Assembly: GCA_947630175.1 (NCBI GenBank)
Contig: CANRGJ010000007.1
Location: forward strand, 62,001-126,000
Source: an uncultured Ruminiclostridium sp.
GTDB taxonomy: Bacteria; Bacillota; Clostridia; Oscillospirales; Ruminococcaceae
Reading direction: 5' to 3'
Length of the DNA stretch: 64,000 bases
Position numbers and translations under genes: made by a program. The notes beneath the pieces are model-generated. The model searched no databases. It was not told the DNA's origin and saw nothing but the letters and a program-made list of their open reading frames with translations. This document shows positions 9,918-19,190 of this stretch, piece by piece (the stretch's first letter is position 1; every line of letters starts with the position of its first letter).

Positions 9918-11180
9918 TCAGCCGTTTGCTATTTTAAGGGCTATTTTTTTGATGACCTTGCTGTCCGCAAGATTTTTCATTTTGCATTCCGTTCTGGAGT
10001 AAGCGTTGTTGTCCGTGTCCCACAGCACAGGGATAAATCCGTAGTCCGTCGCCCACGTCAGCAGCACCTCAAGGCAGGCGGAGGAGCTGTCGTACTTTGA
10101 ATCCCCCGCCATATTGCTATTAGGATAAATAGAAGTAGTTTCCCCCACGAAAACAGGTATATTGTTGTCGGTGAATTTCTTTTTCAGCTTGTCGCACTGG
10201 TCCTTTATATAGTCGAGCCAGCTTTGATTGCCTATGCTGTTTGACCAGTAGCAGGCGTTGTCAATGTAATGCACCGAGACCATAAGTCTGTCCTCAGCGG
10301 TATCTGTGGGCATAACGAACTTATCTCCCGTCGTCTTGTCAATGTTCGTCCAGTACCCTGAAACTATCAGCATTCTGTCGTCATTGTTCCCGCCTGTCGC
10401 CCTGACAGCGTCAACGAAAGTCTGATTGAGAGCGTTGGTAAGCTCATACGCCTCGTCGTCAGGTCTGTCTTTGAGAACCCCCGACTCATCAAAGCGCTGT
10501 CCTCCCAGATATTCGTTGAAGCCCTCGAATATCAGCTTGTCGCCGTAGTCCTTGAAATATTCCGCTATCTGCGTCCACAGCGTGTTGAATATCCTTTTGC
10601 AGTCCTCAAGATCATTTCTTCTTATAATAAATTCGTCAAAGTGGTGGCAGTTTATAACAACGTAAAGGTCGTCCTTCAGGCAATAATCTACTATCTCACG
10701 GACTCTGTCTATATAATCCTCGTTTATAGTATAAGTCCCGTCGTCCTCCATCATATTTCCCCAGAACACGGGAACGCGCACAGTGCTGAACCCCTCGTTC
10801 TTCATTCCGTCGATTATCTCCTGAGTGGTGACGGTGGCTCCCCAGCAGGTCTCATAATCCTGCGGGGTATTGCTTCCCACCTTCGGTATCCAGGTATAGG
10901 TGGATTTTTCGCAGTTCGTCGCCTCATAGGCTTCCATAGTGTTGCCCAGATTAAGTCCTATCCCCATTTCCTTAGCTATTTCAACGGCTGATTTTCCGCT
11001 GTTGTCGCCGCCGAGACCTTCGGAGATCTGGTCGTCTTTTGTATGCTCGGCAGAACCGTCGCTTTCAGCAGGGGTAGATGAAACAGAACCGCCCTGATTG
11101 TTGTCAGCACAGCCGCCCAGCAGTGTTGAAACGCTTAAAGCCGCCGCAATAAGCAGGCTGAGTAATTTTTTCGCTTTCAT
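9918..11180 (-). CDS. GH5-family endoglucanase-like lipoprotein (second copy)
   Basis: Lipobox LLGGC; GIGLNLGNTMEA..., FEGFNEYLGG, VFVGETTS. Confidence 0.87.
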   Translation of the reverse strand: MKAKKLLSLLIAAALSVSTLLGGCADNNQGGSVSSTPAESDGSAEHTKDDQISEGLGGDNSGKSAVEIAKEMGIGLNLGNTMEAYEATNCEKSTYTWIPKVGSNTPQDYETCWGATVTTQEIIDGMKNEGFSTVRVPVFWGNMMEDDGTYTINEDYIDRVREIVDYCLKDDLYVVINCHHFDEFIIRRNDLEDCKRIFNTLWTQIAEYFKDYGDKLIFEGFNEYLGGQRFDESGVLKDRPDDEAYELTNALNQTFVDAVRATGGNNDDRMLIVSGYWTNIDKTTGDKFVMPTDTAEDRLMVSVHYIDNACYWSNSIGNQSWLDYIKDQCDKLKKKFTDNNIPVFVGETTSIYPNSNMAGDSKYDSSSACLEVLLTWATDYGFIPVLWDTDNNAYSRTECKMKNLADSKVIKKIALKIANG

Positions 11181-11191
11181 TGTATCTCCTC

Positions 11192-12514
11192 CTATTTTTT
11201 AAATACAAATGCCTTTACTCCCAGCAATTCTCTGTCCTTGAACGGCTCTGCTATCCAGCCGCTGTATGTGTGATTTATTTTAAGGAACACAGCGTGCCGT
11301 CCCGTAACAACTTTCACCCTGCAATTATATTCTCCGTCGGAAAGCCCCGTTTCGCACACGCCTATCTCCTCGCCCTTATCAGGGTCGTCAATAAGTATAT
11401 GTATTTCGCAGGGACAGCCCGTTCCCATAATATCAACGGCAAACTCCATAGTCTTACTGCCAAAATCTTTTCCGAAATCGAAATATTTGTAGCCCAGCAC
11501 CGTGCCGTCTTTTATCCCGCTTATCATTCTTGTGAAGCTGTCCTTCTCGGTGACAAATCCGCCGCCCCTTATCACGCAGGCGATATCGGCAGGCGTTATT
11601 TTGTACGGGTCGAGTGATTCCTCAAATCCCAGCGAAGTCATCTCCACCTGCGGAATAGTCCCGTCGGGAAGAATTTCTATCTTCTCCACACACGCCCGCC
11701 TTGAGGTTATCGTCCCGTTTGTCATTCTGTGATAGAAAACGTACCACTGACCGTTGATACAGCACACCGAGCCGTGGTCGTTGCCCGCGGGATAATCTAT
11801 TCCGTTGTCAATTATCGTCCCCATATGTCTGAAAGGACCCTGCGGCTTGTCAGCAATGGCGTAATCCAGTCTGCTCCCTTTCCTCGGGGAATATATAAGA
11901 TAGTATTTTCCGTTTATTTTTCTGGGTGAGCTTGCCTCGAAAAAGCACTCAGGTTCGTTTCCTCTCGGAATTAGATCGGCGATATACGAGCCTTTCTTTA
12001 TCGTTATCATCGTATCAGGGTCTATCTCCCCGAAATGAGAACGCTCAAAGCCGTAGTATATGTAAACTCTGCCGTCGTCGTCCACAAGCACGCCCGGGTC
12101 GTTGAAAATGCCGCCGTCCCCGCCGTCCGCCTTGTCGTACTGGTATCTTCCCAGCAGCTTGAACGGACCCTCAGGCTTGTCGCTCACTCCCACGCACCCG
12201 TCCGAGCAAAGGATATAGGCGTAAAGATAATACTTTCCGTCCTTTTCCACCACGTCGGGAGCATACAGCTCACGCTCCGTCCATTCCGCCGTATCCGAGG
12301 GGTGATCCTCGTCAGGTAATGTGTGAAAGCTGTCCCCATGGCACTGCCAGTTGTTAAGGTCATTCAACGGCGCAGACCACACTTTTAATTTCCAGTCGCA
12401 GAAAGCTCCCGAAGCCGCCTTGTCGTGAGAGCCGTAAAGATAAACTCTGTCCCCGAAAACTCTCGGCTCTCCGTCGGGGATATATTCCCAGAGGGGAAGA
12501 AAAGGATTAGGCAT
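11192..12514 (-). CDS. Glycoside hydrolase family 43-like protein (arabinofuranosidase/xylosidase type)
   Basis: N-terminal NPFLPLWEYIPDGEPRVFGDRVYLYGSHD; FNDPGVLVDDDGRVYIYYGF; FFEASSPRKINGKYYLIYSP. Confidence 0.88.
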   Translation of the reverse strand: MPNPFLPLWEYIPDGEPRVFGDRVYLYGSHDKAASGAFCDWKLKVWSAPLNDLNNWQCHGDSFHTLPDEDHPSDTAEWTERELYAPDVVEKDGKYYLYAYILCSDGCVGVSDKPEGPFKLLGRYQYDKADGGDGGIFNDPGVLVDDDGRVYIYYGFERSHFGEIDPDTMITIKKGSYIADLIPRGNEPECFFEASSPRKINGKYYLIYSPRKGSRLDYAIADKPQGPFRHMGTIIDNGIDYPAGNDHGSVCCINGQWYVFYHRMTNGTITSRRACVEKIEILPDGTIPQVEMTSLGFEESLDPYKITPADIACVIRGGGFVTEKDSFTRMISGIKDGTVLGYKYFDFGKDFGSKTMEFAVDIMGTGCPCEIHILIDDPDKGEEIGVCETGLSDGEYNCRVKVVTGRHAVFLKINHTYSGWIAEPFKDRELLGVKAFVFKK

Positions 12515-12611
12515 AAAAAACCTCCTTGCCGTAAAAACGATTACATTGTATATATAATAGCATAAACCGAATGTTAAATCAATAGGTGAAAAGAAATTTC
12601 AGAAAAAATAA

Positions 12612-12635
12612 AAGCGTCCCATACCGAGAACGCTT
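12612..12635 (-). terminator. Possible hairpin terminator
   Basis: aagcgt...acgctt with T-rich flank on the minus strand. Confidence 0.4.
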
Positions 12636-12644
12636 AAAATTATT

Positions 12645-12794
12645 TTATTCCGGCTCAAACAGAGCCCTCTCATAGTCCATTACATAGTATCTGATATTTT
12701 TTCGCCCTATTCGGATTATAGTATGCCCCTCCGCCTCCTTCATTTCTTTGGTATTATCAATTATTTCTTTTTCTACACTTTTACCAAGTTTCAA
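12645..12794 (-). pseudogene. Short ORF or frameshifted remnant
   Basis: Open frame LKLGKSVEKEIIDNTKEMKEAEGHTIIRIGRKNIRYYVMDYERALFEPE* with only a TTG start; a well-placed upstream ATG (after AAAGGA) reads MINKLITIETW* in another frame. Confidence 0.3.
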
Positions 12795-12895
12795 TTGTTA
12801 TGAGTTTATTTATCATTTAATGCCTTTCCTTTCTGAAAAGAAAAAAGCAGAGGATATTTTACCTCTGCATTGTTTATTTTCTTGTTAAATTCTTA

Positions 12896-13150
12896 TTATA
12901 TATCCTCACGGGTAAGTACGCCGTCTTTTATCATCATTTCTTCCTGCTGTTCAAGGGTTAAACTTTTTACTTCTTCACGATGTTCATACACCCAATCTTT
13001 TACTTCAAACAGCTTCGGATTAAATTGTGAGGCATATTTGCGATTTCTCAGCTCATCCATATGAATAAAACTCCACGCTGATACACATTCGTCCCACTCA
13101 TAATCATCATATGTCATTATGCTGTAAATTCCAATGTTCTTTTTTTCCAT
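12896..13150 (-). CDS. Hypothetical protein (85 aa)
   Basis: MEKKNIGIYSIMTYDDYEWDECVSAWSFIHMDELRNRKYASQFNPKLFEVKDWVYEHREEVKSLTLEQQEEMMIKDGVLTREDI; the track ORF extends to 13219 but the internal ATG seems the likelier start. Confidence 0.6.
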   Translation of the reverse strand: MEKKNIGIYSIMTYDDYEWDECVSAWSFIHMDELRNRKYASQFNPKLFEVKDWVYEHREEVKSLTLEQQEEMMIKDGVLTREDI

Positions 13151-13215
13151 AATCTTGCCGCCTTTCCGAACGCCGCCATTCAAATATTTATTCTCAGCAG
13201 ATCCACCCTGCCGAA

Positions 13216-14604
13216 TCACTTGTCCCCCAGATACTCGTCTATCGCCTTAGCCGCCTGTTTTCCCGCACCCATAGCGAGAATTACGGTAGCCGCGCCCGTC
13301 ACTGCGTCCCCGCCAGCATAAACGCCCTCGCGGGTGGTCTGCATGGTTTCCTCGTTGACTACAAGACAGCCCCTGCGGTTAGTTTCAAGCCCCTTTGTGG
13401 TACTTCTTATCAGCGGATTTGGGGAAGTACCGATAGCCATAATGACCGTATCCACATCAAGCGTGAAATTGCTGTTTTCCTTCACCACAGGACGCCTTCT
13501 GCCGCTGTCGTCAGGCTCGCCAAGCTCCATCTCAACGCACTCCATAGCCTTTACACGGCCGTTTTCGTCCCCAATTATCTTAACGGGATTGTTAAGATTG
13601 CGGAAGATGACGCCCTCCTCCATAGCGTGATGTATCTCCTCTTTTCTTGCGGGCATTTCCTCCAGCCCTCTGCGGTAAACTATGTAAACCGTTTCAGCGC
13701 CCAGCCTTTTTGCACATCTTGCGGCGTCCATCGCCACGTTGCCGCCGCCCACGACCGCCACAGTCTTACTTTTTATAATAGGAGTGTCGTACTCGTCACG
13801 GTACGCTTTCATCAGATTCGTTCTTGTGAGATATTCGTTTGCGGAGTATACCCCTATCAGGTCCTCTCCCTCTATTCCCATAAAGGAGGGAAGTCCTGCG
13901 CCTGAGCCGATGAACACCGCCTTGTATCCCATTTCAAAAAGCTCGTCTACCGACAAAGTCTTTCCGATTATCATATTCGTCTTTATCTCAACGCCAAGGT
14001 CTTCAAGGTTTTTTACTTCCTTTGCGACTATCTCCTTTGGCAGTCTGAACTGAGGGATACCGTACACAAGCACGCCGCCCGCGGTATGGAACGCCTCGAA
14101 AACAGTCACCTCATATCCTTTTTTAGCAAGATCCCCTGCGCAGGTGAGCCCCGAAGGACCTGCCCCCACGACAGCCACTTTTTTCCCGTTGGACTGGGGC
14201 TTTTCGGCTTTTTCACTGCTGTTCGCCATATGATAGTCTGCGCAGAAACGCTCAAGACGGCCTATGCCCACAGGTTCGCCCTTTATCCCTCTCACGCATT
14301 TCCCCTCGCACTGGCTCTCCTGCGGGCAGACGCGTCCGCATACGGCGGGAAGTCCGTTTGTGGAAGTGATTATCCTGTACGCCTCCTCAAACTCTCCTGT
14401 CGCCACCTTTGCGATAAAATCAGGGATATGTACGTTCACGGGACAGCCGCCTACGCACGGCTTATTTTTGCAGTTAAGGCAGCGCGTCGCCTCCTCCACC
14501 GCCATTTCCGCAGTGTAGCCCTTTGCAACTTCCTCAAAGTTTTTGTTTCTCACGTCCGCCGCCTGCTCAGGCATGGGGACTTTTTTCAGGCTCATATTAG
14601 GCAT
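13216..14604 (-). CDS. nfnB: GltA-like FAD/Fe-S NADPH oxidoreductase, probable NfnB (NADH-dependent ferredoxin:NADP+ oxidoreductase subunit)
   Basis: CLNCKNKPCVGGCPVNVHIPDF, CGRVCPQESQCEGKCVRG, GAGPSGLTCAGDLAKKGYEVTVFEA; directly paired with a PyrK-like subunit. Confidence 0.85.
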   Translation of the reverse strand: MPNMSLKKVPMPEQAADVRNKNFEEVAKGYTAEMAVEEATRCLNCKNKPCVGGCPVNVHIPDFIAKVATGEFEEAYRIITSTNGLPAVCGRVCPQESQCEGKCVRGIKGEPVGIGRLERFCADYHMANSSEKAEKPQSNGKKVAVVGAGPSGLTCAGDLAKKGYEVTVFEAFHTAGGVLVYGIPQFRLPKEIVAKEVKNLEDLGVEIKTNMIIGKTLSVDELFEMGYKAVFIGSGAGLPSFMGIEGEDLIGVYSANEYLTRTNLMKAYRDEYDTPIIKSKTVAVVGGGNVAMDAARCAKRLGAETVYIVYRRGLEEMPARKEEIHHAMEEGVIFRNLNNPVKIIGDENGRVKAMECVEMELGEPDDSGRRRPVVKENSNFTLDVDTVIMAIGTSPNPLIRSTTKGLETNRRGCLVVNEETMQTTREGVYAGGDAVTGAATVILAMGAGKQAAKAIDEYLGDK

Positions 14605-14605
14605 T

Positions 14606-15445
14606 TCATTCCGCCTCCTTCCGATACAAACGGCAATTTTCCCTGCTGTGCGCTTCCTGCTCTTTATAAGCGGAATTGCGCCTCATCAGCTCGTCAAAAT
14701 TCACCTGATGTCCGTCAAAATCGGGACCGTCCACACAGGCGAACTTTATCTCTCCGCCTACGTTTACTCTGCACCCGCCGCACATTCCCGAACCGTCTAT
14801 CATTATCGGATTAAGTGATACCAGCGTCTTTATGCCGTAAGGCTCGGTGGTCTTGCTGACAAACTTCATCATAGGAACAGGCCCGATAGCAAGCACCAGA
14901 TCGTACTGATTTCCCGCCTCGATAAGCGCCTTCAGCTTGTCGGTGACAAAGCCCTTTTCCCCGTAGCTCCCGTCGTCGGTGGTTATGTAAAGATTGTGTG
15001 AAACAGCCCTGAACTCCTCTTCAAGTATAACGATGTCCTTGTTTCTGAACCCCGCTATAACGTCCACCTGCGCGCCGTTATTGAACAGCGCCTTTGCTGA
15101 GGGGTAAGCGATAGCGCATCCCACGCCCCCGCCGATAACGCAGGCTTTTTTAACTCCGTCCAGCTCCGTAGCTTTGCCCAGAGGCCCCGCAAAATCCTTT
15201 AAGCAGTCCCCCTCGTTCAGCGTGGACAACAGCTTTGTAGTAGCTCCCACTATCTGAAAAATTATCGTCACAGTCCCTTTCTCATGGTCATAATCCGCCA
15301 CGGTGAGAGGTATCCTCTCCCCGTATTCGTCCACTCTCAGGATAATGAACTGCCCCGCCAGCGCCTTTTTCGCAACGAACGGCGCCTCTATCTCCATCAG
15401 CACCACGTTTTCGTTAAGCTGACGCTTCTTTACTATCTTATACAT
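14606..15445 (-). CDS. nfnA: PyrK-like FAD/NAD/[2Fe-2S] subunit, probable NfnA
   Basis: GQFIILRVDEYGERIPLTVADY; C-terminal MIDGSGMCGGCRVNVGGEIKFACVDGPDFDGHQVNFDELMRR. Confidence 0.85.
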   Translation of the reverse strand: MYKIVKKRQLNENVVLMEIEAPFVAKKALAGQFIILRVDEYGERIPLTVADYDHEKGTVTIIFQIVGATTKLLSTLNEGDCLKDFAGPLGKATELDGVKKACVIGGGVGCAIAYPSAKALFNNGAQVDVIAGFRNKDIVILEEEFRAVSHNLYITTDDGSYGEKGFVTDKLKALIEAGNQYDLVLAIGPVPMMKFVSKTTEPYGIKTLVSLNPIMIDGSGMCGGCRVNVGGEIKFACVDGPDFDGHQVNFDELMRRNSAYKEQEAHSRENCRLYRKEAE

Positions 15446-15652
15446 ATCTCCTGTCCTTTCGCGATACCTGCATACTTTAATATAACATTATAGCAGAAAC
15501 GCTCCGTTAAATCAAGACTAAAATAAAAGTAATTTTTTACCTGCGTTTTACTTAAAACACCTATGGGCTAATTAAGTAAAAATTAAGTAAGTTACAAAAA
15601 ATATTTGTGACAAATATCCAAAAATTACACTTTAAATTTTTTAAACAAATGA

Positions 15653-15681
15653 TTGACACGTTAAGTGAAAAATGATAAAAT
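15653..15681 (+). promoter_or_regulatory. Sigma-A-like promoter of the solute-binding protein gene
   Basis: TTGACA - 17 nt - TAAAAT. Confidence 0.7.
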
Positions 15682-15749
15682 TTAATTGCAAACAGTATTA
15701 TAACTATGCGCTTTTACAAAGACGCATTGCTGTTACATAGGAGGAAAAC

Positions 15750-17228
15750 ATGAGAAGAACATTGAAAACCGCAATAGCCTCGGTGCTGTGCCTTGGAATG
15801 GTTCTTTCCGTAACTGCCTGCTCCGAGAGCGAAAACACCCAGCAGCCTGCCGTCAGCACGTTTGAAAGCTACAAGCCGCTGGTAGAGCACGTTACCCAAC
15901 TGACCGACAGGGTAGATACCGACATCAAGGTAGAAAAGAAGATAAGATGGCTGTCCCACTGGGCGATCGACGAGACTCAGGCAGCAGCAGAGCTGTTCAA
16001 GTACGTTTACGGTATTCCCGAAAACGGCGACACATCTTATGGCGACGACGCCGACAAGATATTCGACTATATCTTTGTTGATTACAACTCCCGTTGGGAC
16101 ACGCTGGGTACTATGGTATCCACAGGCGATTCTCCCGACATATTCCAGTTTGAGATAGCGAACTATCCTTACGCCGCATACAGAAAGATGTTCCAGCCTA
16201 TCGACGACATCATCGACTTCAGCGATCCTCTGTGGGATCCCACCAGAGACGTTATGGAAAAGTTCAAGTGGGGCGGAGAGACCTACTGCGCTATCGTCAC
16301 CCTGAACCTTGACCAGGTTATGTGGTACAGACGCAGCGTTGTTGAACAGGCCGGTTTGAAAGAGCCTTACGAGTATTACAAGGAAGGCAAATGGGATTGG
16401 AACACTATGCTGGATATGCTTGCCGCATGGCAGCAGACAGGCGAGGGAAAATGGGGCCTTGACGGTTGGCAGGTTCCCGACAGACTTGTAAGCACCACAG
16501 GCGTTCCTTTCATAGGCATAGTTGACGGCAAGCTCCAGGATAACCTGTACAACGCCGACATCGAAAGATGTATGACCAACGTTATCGACGTTATCTTCAA
16601 GCAGAACTACCGTTACCCCAGACATGAGCTGAACGGCTGGGGCATCAATGTAGCTGAGTGGGTAAAGGGCAACACCCTGTTTATGTGCGACCTTACCACC
16701 GCTTATAAAGATACTTTCCTGGCTTATATCGAAAGATACAAGTGGGATACCGACGATGTATTCTGCGTACCTTTCCCCAAGGACCCCGAAGCTGACAAAT
16801 ATTATCAGGTATTCAAGAACGACGCCTTTATGCTCTGCGCAGGCGCTCCCAACGTAGAGGGCTTCAAGGCTTGGACTCAGTGCCTTATCGCTACCGCTTA
16901 CGAGGAAGAGACTATCGCCATCGGACGTGAGCAGAACAAGGAAAACAACAAGTATACCGACGAAATGCTCGACCTGTTCGACGAAATGCAGTACGGCGGC
17001 GTTCTCACCCCTGTATTTGACTTCAAGGAAGGCATAGGCGTAGACATAGTTGACCCCAACAGCGTTTACAACCCTGTTGCCTGCCTGACTCAGATTCCTT
17101 ATCTGAACTGCATCAACGATGACGAGGAAGGAAGCCCCGCTACCTTCTCCTCATTGAGAACGAAATACGAAGGCACTATCAGAAACAGAATCAACGAGAT
17201 AAACGCAACTGTTGAATCAGATGCGTAA
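15750..17228 (+). CDS. ABC transporter extracellular solute-binding lipoprotein (family 1, sugar type)
   Basis: Signal MRRTLKTAIASVLCLGMVLSVTAC lipobox; STGDSPDIFQFE, WDWNTMLDMLAAWQQTGEGKWGLDGW; no permease or ATPase adjacent. Confidence 0.85.
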   Translation: MRRTLKTAIASVLCLGMVLSVTACSESENTQQPAVSTFESYKPLVEHVTQLTDRVDTDIKVEKKIRWLSHWAIDETQAAAELFKYVYGIPENGDTSYGDDADKIFDYIFVDYNSRWDTLGTMVSTGDSPDIFQFEIANYPYAAYRKMFQPIDDIIDFSDPLWDPTRDVMEKFKWGGETYCAIVTLNLDQVMWYRRSVVEQAGLKEPYEYYKEGKWDWNTMLDMLAAWQQTGEGKWGLDGWQVPDRLVSTTGVPFIGIVDGKLQDNLYNADIERCMTNVIDVIFKQNYRYPRHELNGWGINVAEWVKGNTLFMCDLTTAYKDTFLAYIERYKWDTDDVFCVPFPKDPEADKYYQVFKNDAFMLCAGAPNVEGFKAWTQCLIATAYEEETIAIGREQNKENNKYTDEMLDLFDEMQYGGVLTPVFDFKEGIGVDIVDPNSVYNPVACLTQIPYLNCINDDEEGSPATFSSLRTKYEGTIRNRINEINATVESDA

Positions 17229-17243
17229 GTCACTTAAACAACA

Positions 17244-17269
17244 AAAGGCTTCCGAAAGGAAGCCTTTTT
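17244..17269 (+). terminator. Rho-independent terminator
   Basis: AAAGGCTTCC gaaa GGAAGCCTTTTT. Confidence 0.9.
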
Positions 17270-17286
17270 CTTTGCCTTTTTTCACG

Positions 17287-17703
17287 TCACTTTATCTCCA
17301 GCCTTTTGGTCTGCGGCTGTTTTTCCTCCTGCTTTGGCAGCACCACTGTCAGAATACCGTTTTTGTATTCCGCCTCAATGCCGTCTCCGTTGCAGGAGGA
17401 GATATTGAAGCTGCGCTGATATGAGCAGGAGGAACGCTCTCTGCGAAGATAATTCCCGCTGTCCTTTTCCTCCTTTGAACCGCTTTTCTGCGCCGTCACG
17501 GTGAGATAGTCCCCGCAAAGCTCCACGCCTATATCTTCCTTTTCAAAGCCCGGCAGCTCGCTTTCCAGAACATATTTGTCCCCCTCGTCCCTGATATCGG
17601 TCTTGAACGAGGAGGCTCTTCCTCCGAAAAAGCTGTCCTCAATGTCTCTGAACGTCCCCCACAGGTCGTAATTCCGTCTTTCAAACGGTGTAAGCATATT
17701 CAT
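17287..17703 (-). CDS. Hsp20/alpha-crystallin family small heat shock protein
   Basis: FKTDIRDEGDKYVLESELPGFEKEDIGVELCGDYLTVTAQK; YKNGILTVVLPK. Confidence 0.93.
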   Translation of the reverse strand: MNMLTPFERRNYDLWGTFRDIEDSFFGGRASSFKTDIRDEGDKYVLESELPGFEKEDIGVELCGDYLTVTAQKSGSKEEKDSGNYLRRERSSCSYQRSFNISSCNGDGIEAEYKNGILTVVLPKQEEKQPQTKRLEIK

Positions 17704-17798
17704 AGCAAAAACCTCCTTGTTTTCTTTACAGGATATTATCTCCCGATTTTTGTGAAATAATCTTCACCCGAATGAAAAAACTATTTTTACCATAACAA

Positions 17799-17828
17799 TT
17801 GACATACAACCTGGAAATATAGTATAAT
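17799..17828 (+). promoter_or_regulatory. Sigma-A-like promoter of der
   Basis: TTGACA - 18 nt - TATAAT. Confidence 0.7.
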
Positions 17829-17861
17829 ATATGTAATAATGTACAGGCAAAGGAAAAGAAA

Positions 17862-19178
17862 ATGAGATTAGCAGCTATCGTGGGACGCCCCAACGTGGGC
17901 AAATCCACTCTTTTCAATAAAATAATCGGCAAGCGTATGAGCATTGTTGACGATTCTCCAGGTGTCACCCGTGACCGTATTTACAGTAAGGCTGACTGGT
18001 GCGGGCGCGAGTTTATGCTGGTGGACACAGGCGGCATAGAGCCTGAGAGCAAGGACGTTATCCTTTCTCAGATGAGGGAGCAGGCGCAGCTTGCCATAGA
18101 CAGCGCCGACGTGATAATTTTCGTCACCGATGTAAAAACAGGCGTCACCGCCTCCGACGAAAGCGTAGCGCAAATGCTCCAAAAAAGCGGAAAGCCTGTT
18201 GTTTTATGCGTGAACAAATGCGACGGAGTAGGCGACGTTCCCACCGAGATATACGAGTTTTACAATCTGGGACTGGGCGACCCCATAGCCGTTTCCTCCG
18301 TTCACGGACACGGCACGGGCGACCTGCTGGACGCAGTTGTTGAACATCTTCCCGAAACGGAAGAGGACGACTACGACGAGGATTATATAAAAGTCGCCGT
18401 CATAGGAAAGCCCAACGCGGGAAAATCTTCCCTTGTAAATAAGCTGGCGGGAACTGACCGTATGATAGTTTCCGACATAGCGGGAACTACCCGCGACGCA
18501 GTGGACACGATAATAGAGCGTGACGGCTCAAAGTATGTGCTGATAGACACCGCAGGCATACGCCGCAAATCAAAGGTGAACGACAGCGTTGAGCATTACA
18601 GCGTGCTGAGAGCATATATGGCAGTGGACAGAGCTGACGTGTGCGTTATGATGATAGACGCCGAGGAGGGCTTTACCGAGCAGGACAGCAAGATAGCGGG
18701 CTACGCCCACGAGCAGGGAAAAGCCACCGTCATCGCCGTCAACAAGTGGGACCTTATCGAAAAGGACGGAAAGACAATGCAGGAATTTACCAAAAAGCTC
18801 CAGGTGGATTTCAGCTTTATGTCCTACGCTCCCTTTGTGTTTATTTCCGCCAAAACGGGACAGCGGCTGGACAAGCTGTTTCAGCTTATAAATTACACTG
18901 CCGAGCAAAACGCCCGCCGCATTTCCACAGGCAAGCTGAACGAGCTGCTCAGCTACGCCGTGGCGAGAGTGCAGCCGCCCACGGATAAGGGCAGACGGCT
19001 GAAGCTGTTTTATATGACCCAGCCGTCGGTAAAGCCGCCCACGTTCGTTTGTTTCTGCAACAGAAAAGATCTTTTCCACTTTTCCTATCAGCGGTATATC
19101 GAAAATCAGATAAGGGAGGCTTTCGGGCTTGACGGAACTCCCATACGCTTTATAGTAAGAGAACGTGGAGAGGAATAG
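17862..19178 (+). CDS. der: Ribosome biogenesis GTPase Der (EngA)
   Basis: Two G domains: GRPNVGKSTLFNKI and GKPNAGKSSLVNKLAG; C-terminal KH-like domain. Confidence 0.97.
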   Translation: MRLAAIVGRPNVGKSTLFNKIIGKRMSIVDDSPGVTRDRIYSKADWCGREFMLVDTGGIEPESKDVILSQMREQAQLAIDSADVIIFVTDVKTGVTASDESVAQMLQKSGKPVVLCVNKCDGVGDVPTEIYEFYNLGLGDPIAVSSVHGHGTGDLLDAVVEHLPETEEDDYDEDYIKVAVIGKPNAGKSSLVNKLAGTDRMIVSDIAGTTRDAVDTIIERDGSKYVLIDTAGIRRKSKVNDSVEHYSVLRAYMAVDRADVCVMMIDAEEGFTEQDSKIAGYAHEQGKATVIAVNKWDLIEKDGKTMQEFTKKLQVDFSFMSYAPFVFISAKTGQRLDKLFQLINYTAEQNARRISTGKLNELLSYAVARVQPPTDKGRRLKLFYMTQPSVKPPTFVCFCNRKDLFHFSYQRYIENQIREAFGLDGTPIRFIVRERGEE

Positions 19179-19190
19179 GAGAAAGACAAA

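Noticed and set aside
14086-14814. 242-aa plus-strand ORF opposite the nfn genes
   Set aside because: Overlaps two strongly supported oxidoreductase CDSs; no domain resemblance.
15714-16625. 303-aa minus-strand ORF antisense to the solute-binding protein gene
   Set aside because: Complete overlap with a well-supported CDS with signal peptide, promoter and terminator; antisense frame without recognisable domains.
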